A stretch of DNA of 64,000 nt from Neurospora tetraspora (lineage: Eukaryota > Ascomycota > Sordariomycetes > Sordariales > Sordariaceae): the NCBI RefSeq assembly GCF_033439725.1, contig NW_026944389.1, forward strand, positions 2,170,001-2,234,000, read 5' to 3'. Position numbers and translations under genes: made by a program. Each line of letters opens with the position of its first letter. Position 1 is the stretch's first letter. Shown here in pieces: positions 23,578-33,588 of the stretch. Below the pieces are notes generated by a model. It had not been told where the DNA came from, searched no databases, and worked only from the letters and a program-made list of their open reading frames with translations.

Positions 23578-26004
23578 TTACCTATTACAAAACAAATCCT
23601 CCACCCCCCCTCTCCTAACCCCACTAGCCAAAATATCCCTTTCATCCTCCTCATCCTCCTCATCCTCACCCTCATTCATCTGACTCTTCCCCTTCTCCAA
23701 CTTCCCACACCCCAACGCTCTCCTAAACTCATCCACATACTCCCCAGCCCTTCTATCCACCTCCGCCAAGCTCGTCATCTTTCCCTCCCAATCCAGCAAC
23801 GGCATATCACCAAAGGGCAACAGATTGCCTCCGGCGGGTAAGCTATCCAGTAGCGAGCCCAGAGAGAGGCTGATTTCCTCCTTTTGTTTCCCTAGCTCAC
23901 TCCAGCTGCCGCTATCGTTTCCATCACCAACACCGCCACCACTGCTCCCGCGATACTCCTCCAGCGCCCGATAGAGCTCGTTGTGCACGGTTGCTAGGTT
24001 CCTCGCTGTTTGGGGGCTGGGGTAAAGGGTGAAGTAGCCGCGGGCGCGGGCGAGGCGGAGGGCGTGCTCGAGCCAGGAGGGGTAGTGCTTGCTTATTTGT
24101 TTCTGGGTGAAGAAGGCCAAGGCTGGGTTGCTGCTGGTAGTAGCAGCTTGCTGTTGTTGGTGGACAAACTCGAGCGATTTGGACACGAGTTTGTGGAGTT
24201 CCGTCCACTTTTGGCCGCTGTACAAGATGGCGTTGCTGCCGGGGGCTTGCCAGAGGAATGGGGTGTTGTTTTCGGTGGGAGTTTTCTTTTGTTGTTTTTG
24301 TTGCGCAGTAGTAGCCTTCTTGGAGGCAGAGGGCGGGCTGAAAGGTTTGAGAGCATCGCCTGGGTGGGTTGAGGGAAGCTCTAGACTGATGCCGAGGAGG
24401 CGAGAGTCCCATTGCTGCATGGTAGCGGGGACGGAGTAGCTGTATTCAAGGAGTGCGTACTTTAGGTCTTTATCATATGTTGTCAGCGTTGGGGGCTTTC
24501 CAAAGCATATATGTAACAATTGAGGGTTCGGCGGCTTACAATGATAGAACCGAGGGGACAACTCGGTATTCGGAGAGAGAACCAAGACATGGGAGTGCTG
24601 GTTGGCGGGCCAGAAAGACTCGAGGAATCGCACTGAGCTCTCTTCTTCCGTCAAGCTGTTACGTGGTATACGGTGGCGAAGAGTCAGTTGACGAACGTGA
24701 GTCGGATTATACGCTCGGGAAGGCGGCCACTGGAAGTCCTGTAAGAATTGAGTCGTAGCGGCATCGATATCGTGAGAAAGCTCGATGGTCAAGTGCGGAA
24801 CAGCACAAGCGGTAAAGTCCGCTGCCGACAGAGATTTAAGCAGTCGAATAAGGCTTCCCGAGGTGCCAAGCGAGGCGTAGACTAGGATCTCGACATTGAC
24901 TTTGTTCCAGGCTTTGTTTGTTGACGTTAGCAATCATCATTTTGAAGAACAGTCAACGGGCTGTTGTCTCCTCACCTGCTAAAGAAGCGCTATCCAGCTT
25001 CGTCATCCAAGCAAGCCGTTTTTGTGTGCCCTCAGGCAGTTCGATCAAAGGAAATCCCTCTTCGGAGGCCTGAGCTCTTGCAGCGGAAAGGAAATACTCC
25101 TCTTCTTCGCCCGAAGCATCTACAAGCACAGCTTGCGGGTGCATATACGTTTGGACGTGGTCTACCAGCCACAAGTCAGATATCTACAGCTAACAACTTT
25201 TGTAGGAGAGGTTCATAGTTACGGAAGGCACGAGATATGCCCTTGGAGAGGCGTGTCTTGGTCGACTCGGTCGATTTATCCAGACGGGCGTCTACAGCTG
25301 GGTCAGCAACACAGGTCATAGTTATCCACTCTCTGCTACAAAGAGAGCTCTATCATACCGTGAAATATGATCTGGCAAGACTGATCAATGCCATTGATAG
25401 CCTGCAGCTGTTCGATATCGATATCACTTCGGCTCATGAGCGCAAAATGCACATAGCTCCTCAACTCGGTTCCCATCTGACAAGCCATTGGCAGCAACTT
25501 GGCAGCGCTCTTAAGGCTGGATGCCGCAAACAGTATGTTTTTATTCTTGGGAGACGTTCCTTGCGTCTCATATATAGCTTGTAACGACACGGCGAGGTTC
25601 GGGAACGTAATCGGGCCATTGTAGCCAACATCCGAGACAGGCTTTAGGTCGACTTCAGGAACAGGCTTTGGCTTCTGCTTAACCGTCTCGGGCTTTGTCG
25701 GTGGCTTCCAAGGACGATCGGGATTCAACTTGGGAACGCTCGGGGCGTTCGAGGGGTGTTGAGCGGGAACGGGGCGATAGACGGGGTGCCGGTGGTCTCG
25801 AATCGGGTTATCTGTAGGTATGTTGTGTATAAAAAGGTAGACGAAGATGGCGACGGTCAAAGCTATAGCGAGACGCTTCAGCGTCTTACGGGGAGGAATT
25901 CGAGCGGCATTCCAATATGAAGATCGGATTGGAGGGATCTTGGTCCGCTTGTGATCGTCGTCTTTCTTCCCAAGCTCCTCGTTCGTCATGAACAAATTGG
26001 CCAT
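23578..26004 (-). CDS. Type II membrane glycosyltransferase 2-like protein
   Basis: Predicted Golgi/ER-anchored protein of the fungal 'glycosyltransferase 2' group. Minus-strand exons as I read them: 26004-25359, 25291-25223, 25161-24976, 24911-24540 and 24467-23578, giving 720 residues. A single hydrophobic anchor (about residues 43-60, RLAIALTVAIFVYLFIH) follows a basic cytosolic tail, then a Pro/Lys-rich stem. The luminal domain has NILFAASSLKSAAKLLPMAC and, across introns, MHPQAVLVDASGEEEEYF, FPLIELPEGTQKRLAWMTKLDSASLAAWN, ILVYASLGTSGSLIRLLKSL, HVLVLSPNTELSPRFYHYL and LLGISLELPSTHP, which I recognise from uncharacterised fungal orthologues. The C-terminus is low-complexity and acidic. The second and fourth introns keep or shift frame deceptively: unspliced, one gives a stop and the other inserts about 24 foreign residues. 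Enzyme activity is not demonstrated by any motif I can verify. Confidence 0.8.
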
Positions 26005-26774
26005 GGCGACCTAAAGCCGAAAGACAGGTCGAGGTCGGGCTGCGGAGGAACGGCTGGCTGGCTTCAAGGTGGTTTAGGCGAGATCAGAAGATGGCGCGCT
26101 TTGTATAGGTATCGATGGATATTATCGCCCCAGGTTTGCGATTCAAATATTAGTGTTGACACCTCTCGCGCCTGATGTTTCGAGGTGGTTATTGTGAGGT
26201 CATTCGCGTACGTTTTGCGGTTGCGCCGCGCAAAGACAATGGCGAGGAACGTCTTTGTCCCTCAGTTTCGATTGATCTCGGGTCCACTGCCGATGTTTCA
26301 GATCCCTGTGGACCTGCTACAGCAAGCTCAACAGATGATGTCGGCAACTCGGAATGGAAGCAAAATGCCCATCTGCTTCCAGTCTGATGTCACATGAAAG
26401 CTATGAAAGATTGATCCTGCGATAACGGTAACAAAACGTGGCTCAAGGGTCAGCGCAGAGGACGGCAGGGGCAGTTCCGCAGCTGCGCCTGTCGATCTCA
26501 TCCCCACTTGCCAAGACAAGCTTCGGGGTTCCAAGCAGTTGGGGAAGCCCCACTACGGGAAGGGTGGGGCACGAACAGTTTCCATCGCAATTGGAGAAAA
26601 GCTCTGGTTTTTTTTCTTGCACATTTCTTCTCTTCCATCATTTTCTGAAGTCCATTCACTACCATCACAGCTTTCTTTTGCCTGCTTCCCACATCGACAA
26701 TTGTATATCATCTTTAACCATACCAACCTTTTCATACCTTCAACAACTGTCTATTTACCTTTCGGCATTACACA
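26005..26774. promoter_or_regulatory. Divergent promoter region, glycosyltransferase-like gene / SYO1
   Basis: 770-bp head-to-head upstream region. The SYO1 side ends in a strongly CT-rich leader (about 26590-26770). A TGCGATAACGGT sequence near 26417 resembles the GCGATAAG motif of the RIO2 promoter but lacks the final AG. No gene seen. Confidence 0.4.
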
Positions 26775-28865
26775 ATGGGCAAGTCTCGCAAGAACAGAGT
26801 CCGGCCCAATCGCGCCGACCCTATTGCGAAGCCTGTGAAGCCCCCCTCGGACCCCGAGCTCGCTGCCTTGCGCGAGAGCCGCATTCTCCCCGTCGTCAAG
26901 GACCTACAGAGCCCCGATATCAAGTCTCGCACAGCTGCTGCCGGTGCCATCGCAAACATTGTTCAGGACACCAAGTGCAGAAAGCTGCTGCTCCGCGAAC
27001 AAATCGTTCCCATCGTTCTTACCGAGACCCTTACCGACAACAGCATCGACAGCCGCGCCGCCGGCTGGGAGATTCTCAAGGTTCTCGTCCAGGAGGAGGA
27101 GAGCGATTTCTGCGTCCACCTTTACAGACTCGACATCCTAACCGCCATCGAACATGCCGCCAAGGCCCTCAACGAAACGCTTGCGTCAACCGAGCCGCCC
27201 TTTGCGAAGCTCACCAAAGGCCAGCAACGCATCGTATGGGATATGAGCAATTCGCTCCTCGTCCTTCTCAACTCCCTCGCCCTCGCTCGTGATGAGATTC
27301 TCGAAGCCATTGTCGCCAATCAAAACGTTGTTCGCTTCCTCTTCCGCATTGTAGCCACCGATGCCGTTCCTCAAGAAACATTCGAGGAGACACTCTCCTG
27401 CCTCATGACGCTCTCCGAAGACAACCTACCACTCGGTCAAGCCATCACCGACGATCAAGAGACCCGTTGCTACGACAAACTCCTCGAGCTCGTGGCTGCT
27501 GGCGGCCCCCGCTCCGTGTTCGCTTGCGGAGTCCTTCATAATGTGTTCGCGTCGCTCCAGTGGTTGGATCACAGCCCAGGCAAGGATGGTGCTTGCGATG
27601 CGATGCTTGTTCCAAGCTTATCCAAGGCCTTGGAGCAGCCTCCTCCGAGCAACAAGGCCAATGGCCAGGCCGATAGCTGGGCTCAGATGATGCAGGTTGC
27701 TCTCGAGATCGTGGCCTCGATAGGTACGGACTTGCAGACCGCGCTGGAAAAGGGTAACCGCCCTCAGCCTGGTGCTGCTGCCAAGGATGAAGAGTGGAAT
27801 GGGTTCGAGGAAACCGAGAAGGACGACGACGCTATGGACGTTGACGAAGGCTCTGGTGACGATAAGGACGAGGAGGAGGACGAAGAGGAGGAGGAGGAGG
27901 AGGAGGAAGGCGATGAAGAAGAGGGTGATTCAGATGATGAGGAGTTCGACGAAGCCGACTTGGAAAAGGTGACCGGCATGGACTCCGAAGACGACAACGA
28001 AGACGACCTCGATGATCTACCCACCCTCCGCGAACTTATAAACACGGCAATTCCTCAGCTTATCCGGCTGACCAACATCGCCGCGGATGACGACAACAGC
28101 ATAGCTATTCAGGGCCACGCCATCAGCGCGCTCAACAACATTGCCTGGACCATTTCATGCATTGAGTTCTCTGATGGTGAGAACGCCAACATCTGGAAGG
28201 CGTGGGCGCCAGCCGGCAAGAGAATCTGGCAGCGGACCATCTCCCCCATCCTCGAAGCCGACAGCGCCGACCTGCAGCTTGCCACCCAAGTGACCAGCCT
28301 CGCATGGGCTGTGGCCCGCAGCCTCAACGGCACCACCCCTCTCGGCAAGAACGATCACCGCAAGTTCATGTCTCTTTACCAAGTGTCCAGGGCCCAACAA
28401 CAAAACGCCATCACACCCGATGTAGACGATAAGAACAAGGAGCAACAACCTCAGGAGGATCCCTTCCAGGGCCTTGGCGTCAAGTGCATTGGCATTCTCG
28501 GCGCCCTTGCTCGCGATCCCGCCCCTGTCGATATCAACAGGGAGGTCGGTTTCTTCTTGATGACTCTTCTCGGTAGTGCCGGGGAGCCTGGGGCTGCCCC
28601 GGCGGACATCATCCAGGCACTTAACGAAGTGTTTGATATCTACGGTGATGAGGAGTACACATGTGATGCCGAGGTATTCTGGAAGGACGGCTTCCTCAAC
28701 CACTTGGAGGAGCTTCAGGCCAAGTTGAAGGCCGTTGCCAAAGGTATCAACAAGAGGACCTTTGAGGAGCTCAGGATAAAGGCCGATGAGGCATTGGTAA
28801 ACCTGGGAAGGTTTGTGCAGTACAAGAAGAAGCATGCGCCCAAGGTGAAGGAGGCGAAGGAGTAA
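26775..28865 (+). CDS. SYO1: Symportin SYO1, co-import chaperone of ribosomal proteins uL18 and uL5
   Basis: ARM/HEAT-repeat adaptor that binds nascent Rpl5 (uL18) and Rpl11 (uL5), brings both into the nucleus with Kap104, and presents them for 5S RNP assembly. Single exon, 696 residues. The opening MGKSRKNRVRPNRADPIAKP carries the basic region, and the sequence that follows (PELAALRES, KSRTAAAGAIANIVQD, CRKLLLREQIVPIVLTETL) matches the Chaetomium thermophilum protein of known structure closely. A long acidic loop (about residues 340-405, runs of E and D) interrupts the helical repeats. After it the repeats resume with DLPTLRELI, AISALNNIAWTISC and ATQVTSLAWAVAR. The end LVNLGRFVQYKKKHAPK is also conserved. 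The start ATG lies right after a CT-rich leader. Confidence 0.96.
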   Translation: MGKSRKNRVRPNRADPIAKPVKPPSDPELAALRESRILPVVKDLQSPDIKSRTAAAGAIANIVQDTKCRKLLLREQIVPIVLTETLTDNSIDSRAAGWEILKVLVQEEESDFCVHLYRLDILTAIEHAAKALNETLASTEPPFAKLTKGQQRIVWDMSNSLLVLLNSLALARDEILEAIVANQNVVRFLFRIVATDAVPQETFEETLSCLMTLSEDNLPLGQAITDDQETRCYDKLLELVAAGGPRSVFACGVLHNVFASLQWLDHSPGKDGACDAMLVPSLSKALEQPPPSNKANGQADSWAQMMQVALEIVASIGTDLQTALEKGNRPQPGAAAKDEEWNGFEETEKDDDAMDVDEGSGDDKDEEEDEEEEEEEEEGDEEEGDSDDEEFDEADLEKVTGMDSEDDNEDDLDDLPTLRELINTAIPQLIRLTNIAADDDNSIAIQGHAISALNNIAWTISCIEFSDGENANIWKAWAPAGKRIWQRTISPILEADSADLQLATQVTSLAWAVARSLNGTTPLGKNDHRKFMSLYQVSRAQQQNAITPDVDDKNKEQQPQEDPFQGLGVKCIGILGALARDPAPVDINREVGFFLMTLLGSAGEPGAAPADIIQALNEVFDIYGDEEYTCDAEVFWKDGFLNHLEELQAKLKAVAKGINKRTFEELRIKADEALVNLGRFVQYKKKHAPKVKEAKE

Positions 28866-29563
28866 ACCTTCGGTATTTGTGTCACGGAGTGGATGAGAAT
28901 TGGTGGAATCTTCGTCGTCGAATCTACAAATCTGCGATGTATACTCAAACAAAGCATGCACAACCTACAAGTTACAAAAGAGCTGGAGCATCTACAAGAG
29001 GGAAGACGAAGACAGGCAGTTCATGGAGAAAATATAGCAGGAGGGGAGGGAGATACCCGACGTACCGTCAAACTTGTCAGCTGATAAAAGATTAGTAAAT
29101 ATGAGAGTGGTGCAAAGCTGGGAATAGAGAGAGGAGTCAATATAAATAGCGCGATTCACGCTCATCGCATGTGCGGGACGACAAACCAATCTTTGAGCGG
29201 GAATCTCGACTATCAGATGACGTAGCTGCTAAGATACCTGAGAATGATGATGCCTCCTTGAAAGCTTTGGTCAGGTTCAGGTAAGAAGTTGTGATATATC
29301 TCTTCAAGTTCTCGGACTCACATGATTCTCTGTCGTGTATATGTATGTCCATAAGCACACCTTCTCCCAAAAGCGACCAAGTCGCGACCCCAGCTTTGCG
29401 TATTAACACCCCCATTCCTCCAAGCCTGAAAAAATGGCTTCCTTCGACCCGTTATAAGCTCCGCTGCTGTGTCGTCGACGAACACATGTTGCAATTGCCG
29501 TAAAGTACTGCTGCGCACGCTCATATGAGAGAGCATGCAGGTTCTCTTGTGTCGTCAATCAGT
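28866..29563. other. Convergent 3' region SYO1 / J-domain gene
   Basis: About 700 bp between two converging genes. No coding or RNA feature recognised; short open frames only. Confidence 0.5.
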
Positions 29564-30341
29564 TCAGCCAATAGGCTTCAACTTCTTTTTCTTTTTCTTA
29601 TCCGAATCCCCGGACTTGCCCTTTTGGAACGCGCGCCAACTATCGATGCGTTGATCCCTCGTCTTCTCCCAGTCCTCTTCGTGTTGCCTCTTGCGCTTGC
29701 GCTGCTCAGCCTCCTCGTCAGCTTTCCGCTGCTCGCGACCTTCTTCCTGCATCTGCGCCTTGAGCTGTCTGCGTCGTCGCTGCTCGTTCTCGATCAGCAC
29801 GAACTTGGTCTTCTCCTGCCACTTCTTCTCGAACTCGGCCGTCTTGAGCTCCGGGCTGTCGACCGTCCACTTGTTCTCGCGGATCAGCAGCATGCGCGCG
29901 TCCGCGATGGCTTCGTCTAGGTTCTTGCGGTGCTTCTCGTCCATCAGCTCCGTTTGCGCCTTCTTCAGTCGGTCGAACGCCTCGGGCGCCAAGGGATTTT
30001 TGGTCTTGTCGGGATGGATCAGCAAGGACTTTTTGCGGTAGGCGATCTTGATGTCGGATTCGGTCACGCCGGGCTTGAGGCCGAGGACTGTGTAGGCGTC
30101 GAGCCGGAAGGCTTTGAGGATACGGTCTATTTCGGCATCCTATCAGGGAAACTGATTGTTAGCAATTATGCAATTGACGACGAGAAGGTTGGTGAAATTG
30201 GGCGTCGTTGTTGTTGTTGTGGCTTGCCTTGTCCCACTCCTTGGCTTCGGATTCTAGCACTTCGAGCGCATCCCGAGTGTCGGCAGGAGTTTCATCTTTG
30301 ACGTCTTTCACGTCCTTCGCGTCCTTGGTGTCTGTCGCCAT
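29564..30341 (-). CDS. J-domain protein, DNAJC8/Spf31-like
   Basis: Small nuclear-type J protein related to metazoan DNAJC8 and fission yeast Spf31, which associate with the spliceosome. Two exons on the minus strand, 30341-30228 and 30139-29564, give 229 residues. The J domain has DAYTVLGL, helix II, the essential HPD (LLIHPDKTKNP) and FDRLKKAQTELMD. After it comes a long highly charged helix of E, K, Q and R (KAQMQEEGREQRKADEEAEQ) and a lysine-rich tail. The intron starts with GC rather than GT (AAG|GCAAGC) and ends TAG. No GT in the right place keeps the frame, while the GC donor joins EAKEWDK to DAEIDRILKAFR exactly as expected. It faces DBP10 across a short promoter with two GATAAG motifs. 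Confidence 0.88.
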
Positions 30342-30722
30342 ATTGTCGCAGAGATGAACTTGGATAGCCGGGAAACACTAGGGTCAATCGGGATGCTTGT
30401 TGTATCACAGAGGGTTGATAGATGAATTCTGTCAACAAAACGGAATGAAACTCTGGGGAAGTTCAGGGAAGTCGGGCAGTTGCGACTTGCGACAGGAGCG
30501 CGAAAGCGCAGCGAACGCACGCGGCGCTGCCAAGACCCTTGGGTGTAATTGATAAGCTGATAAGTGAAAAGCGTCACATCGGCCCCACTAAAAAGTCGAC
30601 CATCCAAAATTTACGGGTGACGGGCAGGCATTGATCGCTACAACCTACAACCCCGTCCGTCTTTGCATCTTCAGTTTGGCGACTTTGTGCTGCAATTGAC
30701 AGCAACACAACCTTCGCCCATC
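30342..30722. promoter_or_regulatory. Divergent promoter J-domain gene / DBP10 with paired GATAAG
   Basis: Only about 380 bp separate the two start codons, so this is a true bidirectional promoter. GATAAG sits at 30551-30556 and again at 30559-30564, followed by TGAAAA. The same hexamer is doubled in the RIO2/RPN1 promoter. Confidence 0.5.
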
Positions 30723-33588
30723 ATGCCTAGACGCGCGGCGTCCCCCACACCGTCCGAGAACGAGGTCGACATTGCCGGTGCTTTGTTCAACGACGACAGC
30801 GACTTCGAAGACAACAGCAGCAAGCACCACACCAAGAAGGGAGCCGTTACGAACAGCGGTCTCGAGCTCGACTTCAACGATCTTCTCGGTAACGGCGATG
30901 ATGGACTACCTAGCTTTAACGGCGAGGGCGATGATGACGAGGCCTTTATCGCTTCGCTCACACGGAGCTCGCAAAGAAAGTCCTCCAATATTCAGGGCAA
31001 ATCAGTCAAAAAGGGTGGAGGCTTCCAGGCAATGGGTGCGTAGTCTCCCGTCCCATGGTTCAAGTTCATAATACTTGAGGCATGACGCTGATACTCTCCT
31101 AGGTCTAAACGCCCATCTCCTCCGAGCGATTACCAGAAAAGGCTTCTCCGTCCCGACACCCATTCAGCGCAAAGCGATTCCCCTGGTCTTGGAGAGAAAG
31201 GATGTGGTGGGCATGGCCAGAACCGGTTCCGGAAAGACTGCAGCATTCGTCATCCCCATGATTGAGAGGCTGAAGGGGCACAGTCCGCGTGTTGGCGCGA
31301 GGGCGCTCATCATGTCCCCCTCGCGTGAACTTGCGTTGCAGACCCTCAAGGTCGTCAAGGAACTCGGCAGAGGTACCGATCTGAAGACCGTATTGCTCGT
31401 CGGTGGTGACAGCCTGGAAGAGCAGTTCGGTATGATGGCGTCCAACCCCGATATTATCATCGCCACACCCGGTCGTTTCCTTCATCTCAAGGTTGAAATG
31501 AATCTGTCCTTGGCCTCCATCAAATACGTCGTCTTCGATGAAGCCGATCGCCTCTTCGAAATGGGTTTCGCTACCGAGCTGTCCGAAATTCTCCACGCCC
31601 TCCCTCCTTCCAGACAGACGCTTCTTTTCTCCGCGACACTCCCATCGTCCTTGGTCGAATTCGCCAGAGCCGGTCTCCAAGAGCCAAGCCTCGTCAGATT
31701 GGATGCCGAAACCAAGGTGTCACCCGATCTCGAGAGTGCTTTCTTCGCAGTAAAGGGCGGCGAGAAGGAGGGTGCCCTTCTTCATATTCTCCACGACGTC
31801 ATCAAGATTCCCCTGGGTCCGCCCGAGGGCACAAAGGAAGAGAGTGACGAATTGCAGTCGAGGAAAAGGAAACGCGAGTATAGACCCAATCCCAAGGAGA
31901 AGCCGACGGAATACTCGACCATTGTCTTCACAGCAACGAAACATCACGTCGAGTACATTGTGAACCTCTTGAAGCTTGCAGGCTTTGCCGTGTCCTACGT
32001 TTACGGCTCACTCGACCAGACGGCCCGTTTGATCCAAGTCGACAATTTCCGTAGGGGAAGAACACACATCCTCGTGGTCACCGATGTCGCCGCCCGTGGT
32101 ATCGATATGCCTGCTCTCGCCAACGTCATCAACTACGATTTCCCATCTCAGCCCAAGATCTTTGTCCATCGTGTTGGTCGTACAGCTCGTGCGGGTCAGC
32201 GTGGTTGGGCTTATGGTTTGGTCCGTCAGTCAGACCTTCCATATCTACTTGATCTACAGCTCTTCCTGGGAAGGAAACTTATCATCGGCCACGACCAAAA
32301 GAACCCTTCCTTTGCGGCAGATGTCGTAGTCGGAACACTAAAGAGAGATGGAGTGGATGTTAGCATTGAGTGGGTTGAGAAGACGCTCAAGGAGAGTGCT
32401 GATCTCAATGCGCTGAAGGGTGTTGCCGCAAAGGCCGAGAAGCTCTACATGAAGACGAGGAATTCTGCCTCGAGCCAGAGCGCAAAGAGAGCCCGCGAGG
32501 TTGCGCAGTCCAGGGGCTGGACACAGCTCCATCCTTTGTTTGGAGAGGAAGCCGCTGAAGCCCAGGCAGCTCGTGATGATCTTCTCAGCAGGATAAACCG
32601 CTTCAAGCCTCAGGAAACCATTTTCGAACTTGGCCCTAAGGGCAAGTCTAGCCGTAACAAGGCCGCGGAAGTTGTACGAAATATGCGTTCCAGATTCAAG
32701 GAGCGCAAGACTACTAACGACGAGGATGATGAGGACGTGGACATGGAAGATGCCGAGGGTAAGCCTGATGGCGAGGAGACCAACGCGTTCGAAGACTTTG
32801 AGGATGAGGAAGAGGCGGAAGAGGCGGAAGACAAAGAGGAGGACAAGGAAGACCCATATGCCGACGACTCGGATTCCGAGATGGAGGTCACAGTATCCAG
32901 CAGCATGCATACGAAGAAGAAGGGTGGCCCGGTCAACTTCCAAGATCCCGAGATCTTCATGTCCTACACGCCCCGCACCACCAGCCTCGCGGAGGAGAAG
33001 GCTTACGGTGTTCACTCGGGCGGCTACAGCGGCAACAGCTTCGTCGAGGCCGCTCGCGACGTTACCATGGACCTGACCAACGACGAAAGTGCCAAGAACT
33101 TCGGTGTGCCCACGAAATCCAAGATGCGTTGGGACAAGCGCCACAGCAAGTACGTGGCGGTCGCCAACGACGAGGACGGCTCCAAGGGCGCCAAGATGAT
33201 TCGCGGCGAGTCCGGTGTCAAGATTGCCGCCTCGTTCAAGAGCGGCCGCTTCGACCGCTGGCGCAAGGACAACCGTCTCGGCAAGTTGCCGACGATCGGC
33301 GAGACGGAGAAGTCGCAGCTCATCCGCAACTTTGGCGGCCAACCTGGCCAGCCGCGGTACAAGCACAAGATGGAGAAGGCGCCCAAGGATGCGGATAAGT
33401 TCAGAGATGATTACCACGTCCGCAAGAAGCGCGTTGCCGAGGCCAAGGAGAAGAGAATCGGCAAGTACAAGGATGGTGAGGGTAGCAAGAGGGAGCTCAA
33501 GACTGCTACGGATATCCGCAAGGCGAGGGCGGTCGCGGAGAAGAAGCGGGAGAAGAACGCTAGGCCGGCTAAGAGGCAGAAGAGGTGA
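30723..33588 (+). CDS. DBP10: ATP-dependent RNA helicase DBP10
   Basis: Nucleolar DEAD-box helicase needed for 60S ribosomal subunit assembly and 25S rRNA processing. Exons 30723-31035 and 31103-33588 encode 932 residues. The motifs are all present: Q motif with Phe119 and Gln126 (GFSVPTPIQ), motif I ARTGSGKT with Lys149, Ia [16 protein letters not shown] at 250-253, SAT at 281-283, the helicase C domain with [10 protein letters not shown], and [10 protein letters not shown]. The C-terminal third has an acidic stretch ([17 protein letters not shown]) and the DBP10 C-terminal domain ([44 protein letters not shown]), and ends in a very basic tail ([22 protein letters not shown]). The intron interrupts a glycine codon in AMGLNAHLL. 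The start was chosen at [14 protein letters not shown], a conserved opening. Confidence 0.96.

Noticed and set aside
32338-33417. 359-codon minus-strand open frame inside DBP10
   Set aside because: Antisense shadow with leucine/valine-rich low-information sequence; DBP10 motifs on the plus strand are complete.
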